From contig JBIKWB010000003.1 of the NCBI GenBank assembly GCA_044356555.1, positions 124,001 through 188,000 of the forward strand: a stretch of 64,000 nt of DNA. The letters are read 5' to 3'. The stretch is from Tous-C4FEB sp044356555 (GTDB taxonomy: Bacteria; Verrucomicrobiota; Verrucomicrobiia; Opitutales; Opitutaceae). Position numbers and translations under genes: made by a program. The notes under the pieces were generated by a model, which was not told the DNA's origin, searched no databases, and was given only the letters and a program-made list of their open reading frames with translations. Below, in pieces: positions 6,494 to 15,901 of the stretch; positions within the stretch are counted from its first letter, which is position 1, and each line of letters begins with the position of its first letter.

Positions 6494-9112
6494 ATGACGC
6501 ATCGTCTCGTTACCCCGCCCCGTCTTGTCGCCTCGGCTTTATGCTGCGCGCTTGGCGTGTCGGTCGTCTCGGGAGCGGCGGTCGTCGAATCGAAGCGGAG
6601 CTACAACCTCCCCTCCGGCGACGCCGCCTCGACCCTCAACCAGTTTGCCGGAGCTTCCGGCCAACAGATCATTTTTATGATGGATAAGGTGAAGGGCGAG
6701 CGGACCAACGCCGTCGCCGGCGACTACGCCGCGCGCGACGCGCTGGACCGCATGCTCACGGGCACCGGCTTGAGCGCGACGCGCGATCCCGCCACCGGCG
6801 CGTTCGTCGTCAGCCGCAAGCCGCCGAAGGGAGAGGTCGGACCCGTTTCCGATCAGCAATCCAACCCCAATGACAAAACCATGAAGAAATCCCTCCCTGC
6901 CCGGCTCGCTGCTGCGCTCCTCGCCCTCAACGCCGCCGTCTCCTCGGCCCAGACGCCCCCGCCGCCCGTTGAGACGAACAGGCCCAAAGAAGAGGCCGTT
7001 GTCCTCACCGCCTTCGAAGTCGCCAGCACCCGAGAGACCGGCTACCGCGCCACCAACTCGGTCTCCGGCACCCGCGTGAACGTGAAGCTCATGGATGTGC
7101 CGCAGACCATCTCCGTGCTCACCTCCGACTTCATCCAGGATATCGGGGCAACGGATCTCGACGAGGCGCTGATTTACACCAGCGGCGTCGGCACGGCCGG
7201 TTTCTCCGCCGGCCAATACACCATCCGCGGCTTTCAGACTGGCAGCCCACGCCGCAACGGCATCAATTTCTCTACCACCAACGCCATTGACACCTCCGTG
7301 GTGGACCGCGTCGAAGTGGTGAAGGGTCCCTCCAGTGCCCTCTACGGCACTGGCGGCCCCGGCGGCGTCGTCAACATCGTCACCAAGCAGCCCCAGGCGA
7401 AGCGCGCCACCGCTATCGAGACCTCCGTAGACAGCGAGGGTTCGCTCCGTGGCGAATTTGATCTCACCGGACCCGTCACGCGCGAAGGCACGCTGCTCTA
7501 CCGCATGATCGTCGCCGGCCAAAACCAGCAGTCCACGCGCGAATTCGGTGAACGCCAGAGCTGGCACATCGCCCCGTCCCTGCGCTGGAATATTCGTGGC
7601 AAGCCGTATCCGACCACGCTCAACGTGACGACCGAGTGGCTCCACGTGCCCAGCATGACCTCGTCTGATGAACGCTACCCGCAGGTAGTCGAGCCCCGCC
7701 CCGCACCCGTGGGTAGCAACACCGCCCGCGTGATCGATGTTGCTACCGGCTACGTGCCCGGCCTTGGTCGCGAGTTCAACATCGCCGGCCCCAACGCTCG
7801 GCGCACCGACGACGAGGTATACTTCGAAGCCACGTTTACCCACACCTTTAGCGATCACTTTTCCGCGCGCCTCGTCTACTCCGATTCGCAGCGCCACCAA
7901 GATCGCTTCACTCAGTTCGCCAACGGCTCGCTTAAACGTGACGCCGCCGGGAATCTCCCGCGCACTGTGCCGATCCAGTCGTGGCGTTCCGATGTCGACC
8001 AATGGAACCGCACCGTGCGCGGCGATTTCAGCTACAGCCAAAATTTTTCCGCCGCAAAGCTCAACGTTGTGGCGGGCGCCCAGGACACCCGCGCCGCCGG
8101 CACCAACTCCGTCTTCCGCAACCTGCGCCGGCCGGTCTTCAATCTCTTCGCGCCCACCGCCGCCGACTACAACCTCGGCAGCTTCCCGGCGGACTATAAC
8201 CATCTCGTCTTCCAGCGCACCGCGAGCCACGGCCAGCAAATCAACGCCATCGCCAACGCACAGTTTTTCGGCGAACGCCTCAGTGTGATCGGCGCGGCCA
8301 ACCGCGATTTCGCCCGTTCCGGCATCCAAATCTCTCCCGATCTGCGCGCCACGAGCGGCCAGGCCCCGAGCGTGTTGGTCGTTCCGCGCGCGTCGTTCGA
8401 CAGCTTCCAAGGCGGCCTCGCGTTCCGCGTGCTGCCCGGCACCAACCTTTTTTATTCCAATTCCGAGTCGATCCAGTCCAACGGCGCACAGTTCCCCAAT
8501 TCGCCGCAGAAAGGAACCGGCCACGAGGCCGGCGTGCGCGTCGAGACTCTCGGCGGCCGCCTCTCCGGCTCCATCTCCTACTTTAGTGTCGAGCGCACCA
8601 ACATCCCGCGCAACGACCCCAACCTCCCCGTGCCGATCATCCGTCTCAGCGGCATGGAGCGCAGCAAGGGCTTCGAGATCGATCTGTTTTATTTTCCGAC
8701 CGATGCGCTCCAACTGGTCGCCAACTACACCGACATGGATCCTGTGGTCGTAAGCAACACGGCCTCCCCGGTCACGGAGGGCAGCCTGATCGATTCGGCG
8801 TTTCCACGCGCGTTCAATGCCTTCGCGAAATACACCTTCAAGCAAGGCCCCGCGCGCGGCCTCTATCTCACGTTCGGGGGCAACTACCGTAGCCGCAGCC
8901 GGCCCTACGGCACGCTGGAGAATCTCCATCTGCTCGAGCACCCCGCCTACACCGTGCTCAACGGCAGTGTCGGCTACACGTGGAAGCGCGGCACGCAGAA
9001 TTGGCATGCCGAGCTCGCGCTCAAGAACGCCTCCGATGAATTCTATTACACCGACACCTCCATCCCCAGCGAACGCCGCGTAGCGGTATTTTCAGTCGGC
9101 CTGAAGTTCTGA
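6494..9112 (+). CDS. TonB-dependent siderophore-receptor-like transducer with STN domain
   Basis: From the ATG at 6494 the protein has 872 residues. It has a Sec signal peptide (residues 1-29), an STN secretin/TonB signalling domain (about 37-108: YNLPSGDAASTLNQFAGASG, then RDALDRMLTGTGLS), a polar linker, and at residue 130 a second signal-peptide-like segment (MKKSLPARLAAALLALNAAV, ending SSAQ). A TonB-box-like stretch (VVLTAFEVAST), the plug (RVEVVKGPSSALYGTGGPGG) and a beta-barrel ending in an aromatic (VGLKF) follow. Upstream in-frame residues from 6272 lack signal-peptide character, so 6494 is preferred. Together with the sigma-FecR genes it forms a cell-surface signalling system. Barrel sequence resembles FhuE/FpvA-type receptors, but in this phylum such receptors may carry other ligands. 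Confidence 0.88.
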   Translation: MTHRLVTPPRLVASALCCALGVSVVSGAAVVESKRSYNLPSGDAASTLNQFAGASGQQIIFMMDKVKGERTNAVAGDYAARDALDRMLTGTGLSATRDPATGAFVVSRKPPKGEVGPVSDQQSNPNDKTMKKSLPARLAAALLALNAAVSSAQTPPPPVETNRPKEEAVVLTAFEVASTRETGYRATNSVSGTRVNVKLMDVPQTISVLTSDFIQDIGATDLDEALIYTSGVGTAGFSAGQYTIRGFQTGSPRRNGINFSTTNAIDTSVVDRVEVVKGPSSALYGTGGPGGVVNIVTKQPQAKRATAIETSVDSEGSLRGEFDLTGPVTREGTLLYRMIVAGQNQQSTREFGERQSWHIAPSLRWNIRGKPYPTTLNVTTEWLHVPSMTSSDERYPQVVEPRPAPVGSNTARVIDVATGYVPGLGREFNIAGPNARRTDDEVYFEATFTHTFSDHFSARLVYSDSQRHQDRFTQFANGSLKRDAAGNLPRTVPIQSWRSDVDQWNRTVRGDFSYSQNFSAAKLNVVAGAQDTRAAGTNSVFRNLRRPVFNLFAPTAADYNLGSFPADYNHLVFQRTASHGQQINAIANAQFFGERLSVIGAANRDFARSGIQISPDLRATSGQAPSVLVVPRASFDSFQGGLAFRVLPGTNLFYSNSESIQSNGAQFPNSPQKGTGHEAGVRVETLGGRLSGSISYFSVERTNIPRNDPNLPVPIIRLSGMERSKGFEIDLFYFPTDALQLVANYTDMDPVVVSNTASPVTEGSLIDSAFPRAFNAFAKYTFKQGPARGLYLTFGGNYRSRSRPYGTLENLHLLEHPAYTVLNGSVGYTWKRGTQNWHAELALKNASDEFYYTDTSIPSERRVAVFSVGLKF

Positions 9113-9122
9113 GGCCGAGCCC

Positions 9123-10934
9123 GTGCACAAGTGGAAGCATCCGCGCTATCGAGGGCAAATCCGCTCGGCCGGCGGGTTCCTCCCACTTGTGCTCCTCGCC
9201 CTCGGAGGCTGGGGGATCGCCGCCCAGCCGGCGCCGACTGACTCCACCCAGAAAAGCGCCCTCGCCCCGGCGCTCCTTGCCGGCCTCGAGTCCCACCTCG
9301 CGCTCACCTACGCTCGCTACGACGACCGCGAGCTCCAGCTTGATCTCCACCGGCCGGCCGCCCGCGGTGCGCCGCTCTCCGCCATCGTCTGCCTCCACGG
9401 CGGCGGTTGGTTCAAGGGCGAGCGCGGCAGCCAGACGCAGCTCGCGCAAGCCCTCGCCGCACGCGGCTTCGTCACCGTCACGATTGACTACCGGCTCTCC
9501 GGCGAGGCGAAGTTTTCCGCCGCGATCCACGACGCCAAGGCCGCCGTCCGCTGGCTCCGCGCGAATGCAGCGACCTACGGTATCGACCCAGCAGCCATCG
9601 GCGTCACCGGCATCTCCGCCGGCGGCCACCTCGCCGCGCTGCTCGCCACGAGCGGCGGCGTCACCGCACTTGAGGGCGAGGGCGGCCACGCCACGCACTC
9701 TTCCGCCGTGCAGGCGTGCGTCGCGATGGGAGCGCAGACCGATTTGGCGACCGAACGCATCCGCGCGCTTTCCGAGCGCCCCGACGATCCGCATTACACG
9801 CCGTTTCTCGGCGCCACGCAGCGCGCCCAGCCCGCGCTCTACGCCCTCGCCTCGCCCCGCCATCACCTCGACCGCACTGATCCGCCGCTGGCGTTCATCA
9901 CGGGCGAACTCGACGACACCAGCACGCGCGCCGACGACACGCGCCGCGACCTTCTGCGCCTCGGCGTCGCCACCGGCCTCACCGTGATCCCGCAGGCGCC
10001 GCACGCGTTTCTCGGCCAGCAACGGACCTTCGATCTCGCGGTCAATGCAACCGCCGCGTTCTTTACGCTCCACCTCACGCACCGCGGCCGCCCGCCCGTC
10101 GAGACCACGCTTGCGGAGTCACCCTTTGCACCCGGCGCGCGCTGGACCATGGTTGGGGGCGGCTACGCCGGCAGCGAGGGCGCGCAATGGATCGGGGAAA
10201 AATTACACTTCGCCGCGCACCACGACCGCTTCGCGTTCACGTGGACGGAGCGCGCCGGCCTCGCCGTGTGGCGCGACGATTCGCCGGAAGCCACGTCGTT
10301 CCGCCCCGACGGCCGCGGCGGCTTCTACGTCGTGGAGCAAACCACGCGACAGCTCGCCCGCTGGAACACCCGCGGCGAGCGCACCGAGGTCCTCGCCGAC
10401 AAATTTGAGGGCAAGCGCCTGAACCGCCCCAACGACTGCATCGTCCGCTCCGACAGCTCCGTGTGGTTCACCGATCCCGACTGGCTCTTTGCCCAGCGCA
10501 AGCAAGAGGTGAAAGAACTCACCGAACAAAACCTCTACCGCTATGATCCGCGCACCCGCACGCTCACGGCCGCCGCCCGCGGTTTCGAAAAACCCAACGG
10601 CCTCGTCTTTTCACCCGACGAGAAAATCCTCTTCGTGACCGACAGCGGTGGCTACAATATCTTCCGCTTTGCCGTGAACTCCGACGGCACGCTCGGCCCC
10701 CGCGAAGTCTTCACGACACTCAAGGTCCGGGGCCTCGACGGCCTCGCCTTCGACCCGGCCGGCCGACTCTGGTGCGCCGCGCTCGACGGTGTGCATGTCT
10801 TCGATGCCGGTGGCCGCGACCTCGGCGTGATCGCGCTGCCCTCAAAGCCTACCGCGATCGCCTTCGCCCCTGCGCCGTCGCGCCTCGTCTGCATCACCAC
10901 GCGCGATGCGGCCTTCGTCACCGCCCTGCGCTAA
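9123..10934 (+). CDS. Fusion of alpha/beta-hydrolase esterase and SMP-30/gluconolactonase domains
   Basis: The 603-residue protein has an N-terminal membrane or signal segment (about residues 17-33). An esterase domain follows with the HGGGW oxyanion motif at 92-96, nucleophile elbow GISAGG at 163-168, an acid region GELDD and PHAF for the catalytic His. From about residue 320 a six-bladed SMP-30/gluconolactonase propeller follows, with candidate metal ligands in SEGAQW, LNRPND, KPNG and VTDSGG. The esterase part would hydrolyse carbohydrate-attached esters and the propeller would open sugar lactones. The fusion is continuous with no internal stop. The gene starts 10 bp after the TBDR stop, so it is probably in the same transcript and processes what the receptor imports. 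Confidence 0.85.
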   Translation: MHKWKHPRYRGQIRSAGGFLPLVLLALGGWGIAAQPAPTDSTQKSALAPALLAGLESHLALTYARYDDRELQLDLHRPAARGAPLSAIVCLHGGGWFKGERGSQTQLAQALAARGFVTVTIDYRLSGEAKFSAAIHDAKAAVRWLRANAATYGIDPAAIGVTGISAGGHLAALLATSGGVTALEGEGGHATHSSAVQACVAMGAQTDLATERIRALSERPDDPHYTPFLGATQRAQPALYALASPRHHLDRTDPPLAFITGELDDTSTRADDTRRDLLRLGVATGLTVIPQAPHAFLGQQRTFDLAVNATAAFFTLHLTHRGRPPVETTLAESPFAPGARWTMVGGGYAGSEGAQWIGEKLHFAAHHDRFAFTWTERAGLAVWRDDSPEATSFRPDGRGGFYVVEQTTRQLARWNTRGERTEVLADKFEGKRLNRPNDCIVRSDSSVWFTDPDWLFAQRKQEVKELTEQNLYRYDPRTRTLTAAARGFEKPNGLVFSPDEKILFVTDSGGYNIFRFAVNSDGTLGPREVFTTLKVRGLDGLAFDPAGRLWCAALDGVHVFDAGGRDLGVIALPSKPTAIAFAPAPSRLVCITTRDAAFVTALR

Positions 10935-10963
10935 ATCCGTAGCTTTCCCCTAGATATCTTTGC

Positions 10964-11761
10964 ATGATCTTTTCCGGCCACACCGCTGAGCTCGACCAAC
11001 TCGGCTACACACTCATCCGGTCTTTTGCCTCCGCGGACCTGCTCGCTGAACTCCGCGCCACCGTCGCACAGCTCTACGCCATCGAAGGCGAGACCGCTGG
11101 TAGTGAATTCCGGCAGGAGCCCGGCTGCCTCCGGCTCGCCAACCTGGTCGACAAGGGCGCTATCTTCCAGCGCGTGGTCGCGATGCCCGAGATGCTCGCG
11201 CTTGTGCGCCACGTCATTGGTCCCGACTTCAAGCTCAGTTCGCTCAACTGCCGCACTGCGCTCCCCGGCTGCGCGGCCCAGCCGCTCCACGCCGACATGG
11301 GCGGTATTGCCGACGAGCGCGGCGCTTGGGTCTGCAACATCATCTGGATGCTCGACGCCTACACGCCCGACAACGGTCCCGTTCGCGTTGTCCCCGGCTC
11401 ACACCGCTGGCTCCGCCTCCCTGCGAGCGAGCTGCCCGACCTGCGCGCCTCACATCCTGCGGAGCAACTCATCACCGCGCCCGCCGGCTCCGTCGTCGTC
11501 ATGAACGCCCACACGTGGCATGGCGGAGTGGACAACCGCACGCAAGGCCACCGCACCGCGCTCCACGCCTTCTACTGCCGCCGCGACAAGCCCCAACAGC
11601 AGTATCAGAAGAAACTCCTCCGCCCCGAAGTGCAGGCATCGCTCCCGCCCGAGCTCCGCGACCTCCTCGCCCTCGACGATCCGCTCAACGACGAGCTCTC
11701 CACCTCTTCCGCGCCCCGCAGCGGCTTCCTCCCTGCGCCCGAGCGCCCACGGGCCTTTTAA
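10964..11761 (+). CDS. Phytanoyl-CoA dioxygenase (PhyH) family protein
   Basis: The 265-residue protein has the Fe(II)/2-oxoglutarate dioxygenase facial triad in the expected order: HAD near residue 109 (HxD) and the distal His in MNAHTWHGGVDNR near residue 186, followed by an Arg in GHRTALHAFY for 2-oxoglutarate. Family members hydroxylate diverse small molecules. In this phylum they often sit near sugar-catabolism genes, and the substrate here is unknown. No signal peptide is present, so it is cytoplasmic. It follows the esterase/SMP-30 fusion by 29 bp on the same strand and precedes the Gfo/Idh/MocA gene by 106 bp. Confidence 0.87.
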   Translation: MIFSGHTAELDQLGYTLIRSFASADLLAELRATVAQLYAIEGETAGSEFRQEPGCLRLANLVDKGAIFQRVVAMPEMLALVRHVIGPDFKLSSLNCRTALPGCAAQPLHADMGGIADERGAWVCNIIWMLDAYTPDNGPVRVVPGSHRWLRLPASELPDLRASHPAEQLITAPAGSVVVMNAHTWHGGVDNRTQGHRTALHAFYCRRDKPQQQYQKKLLRPEVQASLPPELRDLLALDDPLNDELSTSSAPRSGFLPAPERPRAF

Positions 11762-11867
11762 CCGATCAAGCGTCCAATCATCCATCCCGCGGCAGTAAAC
11801 CTTTAGCCGCCGAAACCCAACCTTTACCCCGCTCTCTTTCAATCGCTCCCAACATCTCATACCAACC

Positions 11868-13040
11868 ATGCCCTTACATCCAGTTACCCGCCGCTCCTTT
11901 TTGAAAACCTCCGCCCTTGCCGCGCCCGCGCTCCTCGGCCTCAACGCCGTCGTCCGCGCTCAAACCGCCCGCGAGGGCAAGCTCGGCGTCGCCCTTTGCG
12001 GCCTCGGCGGATTCAGCAGACAAAGCATCGCCCCAGAGCTACCTTCGGCCAAAAATGTCTACTTCGCCGGAGCCATCACCGGCGACGCCGCCAAGGGCCG
12101 CGAGTGGGCCAAACAATACGGCTTCCCCGAAAAAAATATCTGGAGCTACGCCGACATGGCCCACCTAGCCGAAGCCAAAGACATCGCGATCGTCCACGTC
12201 GTCACGCCCAACAGCCTGCACGCCGCGCACACGATCGCCGCGGCCAAGGCCGGCAAGCACATCATGGTCGAGAAACCAATGGCGACCAGCAGCGCCCAGT
12301 GCGAGCAGATGATCGCCGCAGCGAAATCCGCGGGGGTCCACCTCGGCGTCAGCTACCGCTTGCACTGGGAGCCGCACCACGTGCAGGCCGCCGCCCAGCT
12401 CGCAGGGGGCGCCGCCGGCAATCTCGCCAACGGCAGCTACGAATTTTCCTGGGGCTACGCCGGCGGCCTCGCCGATCCCGAGCGGCGAAAAACCATCAAA
12501 CAGTGGCTCCTTGATCCGAAAATGACCGGGGGCGGCGCACTCTTTGATACCGGAGTCTACCCAATCCAGGCCGCGTGCATGATGACGGGCCAAGTGCCAG
12601 TCACCGCACGCGGCTTCGCCTCCACCCGGCACAAAGAAATCTTCCCCGCCGGAGTGGAGGAAACGATGAGCTTCGAATTGACGTTCGCGGATGGCTTTCA
12701 GGCGCTCTGCCGCGCGAGCTACAGCGGCAGTTTCCACCAATGCACCACCTATGGCCCCAAGGGCGTCGTCGAGATTCTCCCCGGCGCGCCCAACGGCAGC
12801 GTCTTCGGTCAGAGCGCCAACGGAAAACCCAGCCCGAAGCGCCTTGTAGTCAACCGCAAGGACCTGCCCGCCGAGGACACGCTCCAACTCGGCGCGATGC
12901 TCGACGCCTTCGCGCACGCAATCACGACCGGCGCGCCCTTCAAGGCCGACGGTGCGATGGGCCTGCGCGACGTCCGCATCATGGAGGCCGTCTATGCTTC
13001 GGTTGCACAGGGAGGAAAAGCCGTTCCTATTGCCACATGA
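11868..13040 (+). CDS. Gfo/Idh/MocA-family oxidoreductase with Tat signal
   Basis: The 390-residue protein starts with a twin-arginine signal (TRRSFLKTSALAAPALL). A Rossmann nucleotide-binding region follows (LGVALCGLGGFSRQ), then the family EKP motif (HIMVEKPMATS), whose Lys is catalytic. The C-terminal alpha/beta domain includes GGGALFDTGVYPIQ, with an Asp in the usual active-site helix. Enzymes of this family oxidise or reduce sugars with NAD(P), and Tat export implies a folded, cofactor-loaded periplasmic enzyme. The stop overlaps the start of the PSCyt1 gene (ATGA), indicating translational coupling. It is inferred to hand electrons or products to the cytochrome-linked partners downstream. 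Confidence 0.9.
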   Translation: MPLHPVTRRSFLKTSALAAPALLGLNAVVRAQTAREGKLGVALCGLGGFSRQSIAPELPSAKNVYFAGAITGDAAKGREWAKQYGFPEKNIWSYADMAHLAEAKDIAIVHVVTPNSLHAAHTIAAAKAGKHIMVEKPMATSSAQCEQMIAAAKSAGVHLGVSYRLHWEPHHVQAAAQLAGGAAGNLANGSYEFSWGYAGGLADPERRKTIKQWLLDPKMTGGGALFDTGVYPIQAACMMTGQVPVTARGFASTRHKEIFPAGVEETMSFELTFADGFQALCRASYSGSFHQCTTYGPKGVVEILPGAPNGSVFGQSANGKPSPKRLVVNRKDLPAEDTLQLGAMLDAFAHAITTGAPFKADGAMGLRDVRIMEAVYASVAQGGKAVPIAT

Positions 13041-15886
13041 AACCGCCCGGCCTGCTCGCCGTTCTTGCGTCCGTCGCGCCGCTCGCCTGCGCCGCGCCCC
13101 TCGACCCCGCTGATGCCGAGGCGCTCTTCGTCCGTCGCGTCCAGCCGCTCTTCGCAGAGAAATGCATTTCCTGCCACGGCCAGGACGAAGCCAAGATCAA
13201 GGGCGGCCTCGATCTGCGCACCCAAGCCGCATTTCTCATCGGCGGCGACAGCGGCCCCTCGATCGACACCGCCAACATCCCAAAGAGCCCGCTCCTTCTC
13301 GCCGTGCTCCGCCAAAGCGAAGACTTCGAAGCGATGCCGCCGAAGGAGGCCGACAAACTTTCCTCCGAACAAATCGACTGGCTCCAAACTTGGATCGCCG
13401 CCGGCGCCCCTTGGCCCGACGAAGCCAAACAAAAGTCCATCGCGGCGGCGAACGCCGAAAAATGGTCCGCCGAAGACGGCGTCATCATGGCCACCAGCGG
13501 TGGCCTTTCCCCCGATTGGACAAACCGCCGCTACAAACCCGAGGGCATGTGGGCGTATCAGCCCGTCAAGAAGCCCGTCGTGCCCGAGATCGGGCCACAC
13601 CCCATCGACGCGTTTCTTGCCGCGCGCCTGCCCGCCGGCCTGCCGCTCGCCCCGCCCGCCGATGCCCGCACCTTCATCCGCCGCGCCACCTTTGATCTTC
13701 TCGGTCTCCCGCCGACCCCCGACGAGGTCACTGCCTTCGAGCGCGCGACCATCGAGAATCCGAAATCGGCAATCGAGAATCTAATCAACCGCCTCCTCGC
13801 CAGCCCGCACTACGGCGAACGGATGGCGCAGCACTGGCTCGACGTCGTGCGCTACGCCGACAGCAGCGGCTTCGCCAACGACTACGAACGCGGCAATGCT
13901 TGGCGCTACCGCGACTACGTCGTCCGCTCCTTCAACACCGACAAGCCCTACGACGAATTCGCCCGAGAGCAGATTGCCGGCGACGAACTGGCCTCCCCGG
14001 GCCCCGACGCGTTGCTCGCGACCGGCTTCCTCCGCATGGGCCCTTGGGAACTCACCGGCATGGAAGTCCCGAAAATCGCCCGCCAACGTTTCCTCGACGA
14101 TGTCACCAATGGCGCCGGCGAGACGTTTCTCGCGCAGTCGCTCCAGTGCGCGCGGTGCCACGATCACAAGTTCGATCCGGTGCCCACGCGCGATTATTAT
14201 GCCATCCAGGCGGTCTTCGCCACCACCCAGCTCAGCGAACGCCCAGCCGCGTTTCTCCCCGCGGAGAACCTAGAAGGCTTCGACGAGAAAAAATATCTGG
14301 AGCCGCGCCGCGCCTCTTACCTCGCCACGCTGGAGCGGCTCGACTCCCAACTCGTTGCCGCCGCCGAATCATGGTTTACTGAGCGCAACCTTGACCCGAC
14401 CGCTTGGCGTGCCGCGGTGGCCGAGGCTACGACCAACCGCGAGGAACGCGCCGGCCGTCGGCGTGAGTTCAATGGTGTCTTCGAACAAGCCCGCGGAATC
14501 CTCACCCGCAAAAAAATTCCGGAAGAACAATTCCCGCCGAAACTCGTCGGCTTTAGCCCCGAGGACTACGGCAACGAGCGCGTCGCTCGCAAAGGTCTCG
14601 AACGCCTCAGGTGGGAACTCGACCGCTACGAGCCCGTGGCCCTCGCCGTCTACTCCGGTCGCACGCCGGAGCTGAAATCCGTCAACGCCCCCATGCGGAT
14701 GCCCGCCACCCGCATGACCGAGGGCGAACTCGAAGAGACGCGCATCTTGCCTTACGGCGATCCGTTCGGAGGCCAAGAGCCCGTCGCCCCCGGCGTGCTC
14801 AGCGCTATTGGTCTCCCGCCGCCGTCCGCGATCCCCGCCGCGATCGAAGGCCGCCGCGCCGCGTTCGCCGCCTGGGTCGCCGACCAAGCCAATCCGCTCA
14901 CTACCCGCGCCATTGTGAATCGCGTCTGGCTTTGGCACTTTGGCCAGCCACTCGCCGGCAACCCCAATAACTTCGGCAGCACGGGCAAAAAGCCCACGCA
15001 CCCCGAACTCCTCGACTGGCTGGCCGCTACGTTCGTCGAAGAGGATTGGTCTTTCAAAAAACTCCACCGCCTCATCATGACCAGCGAGGCCTACCGCCGC
15101 TCCACCGCGCACCCCGACCGCAAGCTCCTCGCCGAGAAAGACCCGGCCGGCACGAGCTACGCCGCCTTTGCCCCGCGCCGGCTCACCGCCGAGGAATTGC
15201 GCGACGCCATGCTCGCCACCACCGGCGAGCTCAATCCCACCCTCGGCGGCATCCCGAACCGCCCCGAGATGAATCTCGAAGCCGCCCTCCAACCGCGCCA
15301 AGTCATGGGCACCTTTGCCTCCGCTTGGGTCCCCAACCCGCTCCCGGCCCAGCGCCACCGCCGCAGCCTCTACGCCCTGAAAATCCGCGGCCTGCCTGAT
15401 CCTGCCATGGAGGTGTTTAACCAGCCCACGCCCGATTTTTCCTGCGAACGCCGCGACGCTTCCACTGTCACCCCGCAGGTCTTCAGTCTGTTCAACGGCG
15501 CCGCGAGCCACGCCCGCGCCCTCGCGCTCGCCGCGCGCGCCATCAAGGAAACGGCCACGGACGCCGCTGCTGTCACGCGCTGCTTCACACTCGCATTCGC
15601 CCGCGCGCCAAACGCCGCTGAACTCGCGGCCTGTCTCGCGCATTGGACAAAAATCGCCGACCTCATCGCCGGCGACAAACTCGTCTCCTCCGCTCCGCCG
15701 CTCGAAGTCCTGCGCGAAGCGGTCGAGGAAAACACCGGCGAAAAATTCTCCTTCTCCGAGCGACTCCACGCCAACGCCGACTTCGTTCCGGATCTTCGGC
15801 CGGCCGACGTTCCCCTCCGCACCCGCGCGCTGGCCGATGTCTGCCTCGCGCTCTTCAACGCCCATGAATTTTCCTACGTTTACTGA
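13037..15886 (+). CDS. PSCyt1/PSCyt2/PSD1 multidomain cytochrome c protein
   Basis: The 949-residue protein has a Sec signal (MKPPGLLAVLASVAPLACAA) and a planctomycete-type cytochrome c domain with haem motif CISCHG at residues 43-48. Next comes a DUF1549/PSCyt2 block (FIRRATFDLLGLPPTPDEV, then HYGERMAQHWLDVVRYADS) with a second CxxCH (CARCHDH). The C-terminal DUF1553/PSD1 domain shows TTRAIVNRVWLWHFGQPLAG and SEAYRRSTAHP. The frame is open further upstream, but ATG 13037 is coupled to the preceding stop and supplies the signal peptide. Such proteins in PVC bacteria pair with DUF1501 partners; the biochemical role is unproven, with periplasmic sugar oxidation or electron transfer suspected. 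Confidence 0.93.
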   Translation: MKPPGLLAVLASVAPLACAAPLDPADAEALFVRRVQPLFAEKCISCHGQDEAKIKGGLDLRTQAAFLIGGDSGPSIDTANIPKSPLLLAVLRQSEDFEAMPPKEADKLSSEQIDWLQTWIAAGAPWPDEAKQKSIAAANAEKWSAEDGVIMATSGGLSPDWTNRRYKPEGMWAYQPVKKPVVPEIGPHPIDAFLAARLPAGLPLAPPADARTFIRRATFDLLGLPPTPDEVTAFERATIENPKSAIENLINRLLASPHYGERMAQHWLDVVRYADSSGFANDYERGNAWRYRDYVVRSFNTDKPYDEFAREQIAGDELASPGPDALLATGFLRMGPWELTGMEVPKIARQRFLDDVTNGAGETFLAQSLQCARCHDHKFDPVPTRDYYAIQAVFATTQLSERPAAFLPAENLEGFDEKKYLEPRRASYLATLERLDSQLVAAAESWFTERNLDPTAWRAAVAEATTNREERAGRRREFNGVFEQARGILTRKKIPEEQFPPKLVGFSPEDYGNERVARKGLERLRWELDRYEPVALAVYSGRTPELKSVNAPMRMPATRMTEGELEETRILPYGDPFGGQEPVAPGVLSAIGLPPPSAIPAAIEGRRAAFAAWVADQANPLTTRAIVNRVWLWHFGQPLAGNPNNFGSTGKKPTHPELLDWLAATFVEEDWSFKKLHRLIMTSEAYRRSTAHPDRKLLAEKDPAGTSYAAFAPRRLTAEELRDAMLATTGELNPTLGGIPNRPEMNLEAALQPRQVMGTFASAWVPNPLPAQRHRRSLYALKIRGLPDPAMEVFNQPTPDFSCERRDASTVTPQVFSLFNGAASHARALALAARAIKETATDAAAVTRCFTLAFARAPNAAELAACLAHWTKIADLIAGDKLVSSAPPLEVLREAVEENTGEKFSFSERLHANADFVPDLRPADVPLRTRALADVCLALFNAHEFSYVY

Positions 15887-15901
15887 ACCCGTTATCCCCC
15901 G

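Noticed and set aside
6539..9007. 822-codon open frame antisense to the first TBDR
   Set aside because: It is a mirror of a high-GC gene: Gly/Ala/Val-rich translation without family motifs, while the plus strand encodes a full receptor.
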